Shown piece after piece: positions 63,233-64,000 of a DNA stretch of 64,000 nt (positions are counted from its first letter, which is position 1; each line of letters begins with the position of its first letter). A program made the position numbers and the translations under genes. The notes under the pieces were generated by a model, which was not told the origin of the DNA, made no database searches, and saw only the letters and a list, made by a program, of their open reading frames with translations. This stretch comes from Corbicula japonica (taxonomy: Eukaryota; Mollusca; Bivalvia; Venerida; Cyrenidae). The stretch lies in contig JAZAYU010000694.1 in assembly GCA_038501625.1 (NCBI GenBank), positions 62,001 through 126,000 of the forward strand, read 5' to 3'.

Positions 63233-64000
63233 TGTTTTAAACAACCTCCAAAATTAAATAAGGTTGAGTGAAAATAAAAGAAAAAAAATGATAAGAAGAT
63301 GTCTTATTTTCCGTTTATTATGATATTTGTGTAAAAATATTATTGATACGGTAATGTTTATGAGCAAAGGCAGTACCTAGGGAAAAAATGTGTTTTCCGG
63401 TTTGCAAAATCTAGCCTTCTGATTGGACAATGTGACTTACATCCGGGTGCAATAGTCCTGATTGCCTCTAATCCGGTTTTAGCCGCCCTGGGGATATTAT
63501 TTTGTTTTCTGTTAAATTCTGTTTTTAACCTTTGATTTTCTACAGTTTTCAACCAGATTTTGACACAAACTTTATACCATTTTAAAATTCAATCTTTCCT
63601 GAACAATTCATTTACTGGTTGTTCGGTGATAAAATTTGAAACAAAAATTTTAGTAGCAGAGTGAAAATTTCAAGTATCAAAATTCCAATATTTCTACCTG
63701 TCTTCAGCTATATTTAGATTCAATTTTAATATGTTGTTAGGATGCATTCCTCCACTTGCTGGCTAATGACCAAGTGAACTTTGCTGTTTAGATCTGTGTT
63801 ATGCAATATTAAGAACATTGCTCTGGAAGATTTTATCGTGTAAATTTTGTCATTTTCTATGGATACTGACCAAATAAACTTTCTTTCTTTATAGCACTTT
63901 GAAAATCAGGCTTTTCTGAATATTCGTATTCACTATTTGTATGTAAAAAACAACAACAACAATTTTGTAGCACATTCTCAAAATGTTAAGACTAAATTTA
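63233..64000. other. AT-rich end of window
   Basis: A 64-codon minus-strand frame at 63358-63552 lies in a slightly GC-richer patch but matches nothing I know. No other feature was seen. Confidence 0.4.

Overview
The window looks like nuclear DNA from a bivalve mollusc, or a close relative. It is AT-rich. Its genes are split into short exons with GT/AG introns. Three protein families seen here (a C1q-domain protein, a CHST15-like carbohydrate sulfotransferase and a GON-domain protein) are familiar from molluscs. Much of the remaining DNA is miniature inverted-repeat elements (MITEs), minisatellites, tRNA-derived SINEs and decayed LINE, mariner and Harbinger copies. One long element (23.27-24.28 kb) has ends of a kind I remember from bivalve genomes. 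The species cannot be named from sequence alone. All gene models were built by eye from reading frame, splice sites, exon phase and family motifs.

Layout. 0-4.8 kb holds dispersed repeats and a ~169-bp satellite in two blocks. 4.84-7.73 kb (+) holds the four 3'-terminal exons of a CHST15-like sulfotransferase, the third split by a 251-bp MITE. 8.6-10.3 kb is repeats. 10.37-11.40 kb (-) holds two exons of a GON domain, the second split by the same MITE family. 11.4-14.3 kb is a TA-flanked MITE, a 34-bp minisatellite of about 47 copies and another MITE. 15.16-20.94 kb (+) is a three-exon gene for a predicted type II membrane C1q-domain protein. Its introns carry a 400-bp hairpin element, a long (CTA)n tract and tRNA-like elements. 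21-30 kb is transposon debris plus one mariner with both ends intact but a broken transposase.

30.41-45.04 kb (-) is the most substantial gene. It has nine coding exons whose phases all agree and predicts 1785 residues: signal peptide, about 60 tandem 22-residue Ser/Thr repeats in one 4.3-kb exon, SEA domain with a Gly-Ser cleavage motif, Cys-rich EGF-like module, transmembrane helix and a ~130-residue cytoplasmic tail. This is the architecture of a membrane-tethered mucin. Its introns hold a 36-bp minisatellite and three TTAA-flanked MITEs, two of which share one TTAA.

45-64 kb has no gene I can support. It holds scattered MITEs, short tandem repeats, a Harbinger transposase relic, a LINE reverse-transcriptase relic, a 500-N assembly gap and a 62-bp satellite abutting that gap.

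Across the window the palindrome TGACGTCA (the cAMP-response-element core) occurs about two dozen times, mostly inside several different MITE families. The C1q, GON, sulfotransferase and mucin genes would all fit secreted or cell-surface (mucosal, matrix) roles. Nothing in the sequence shows that they work together.
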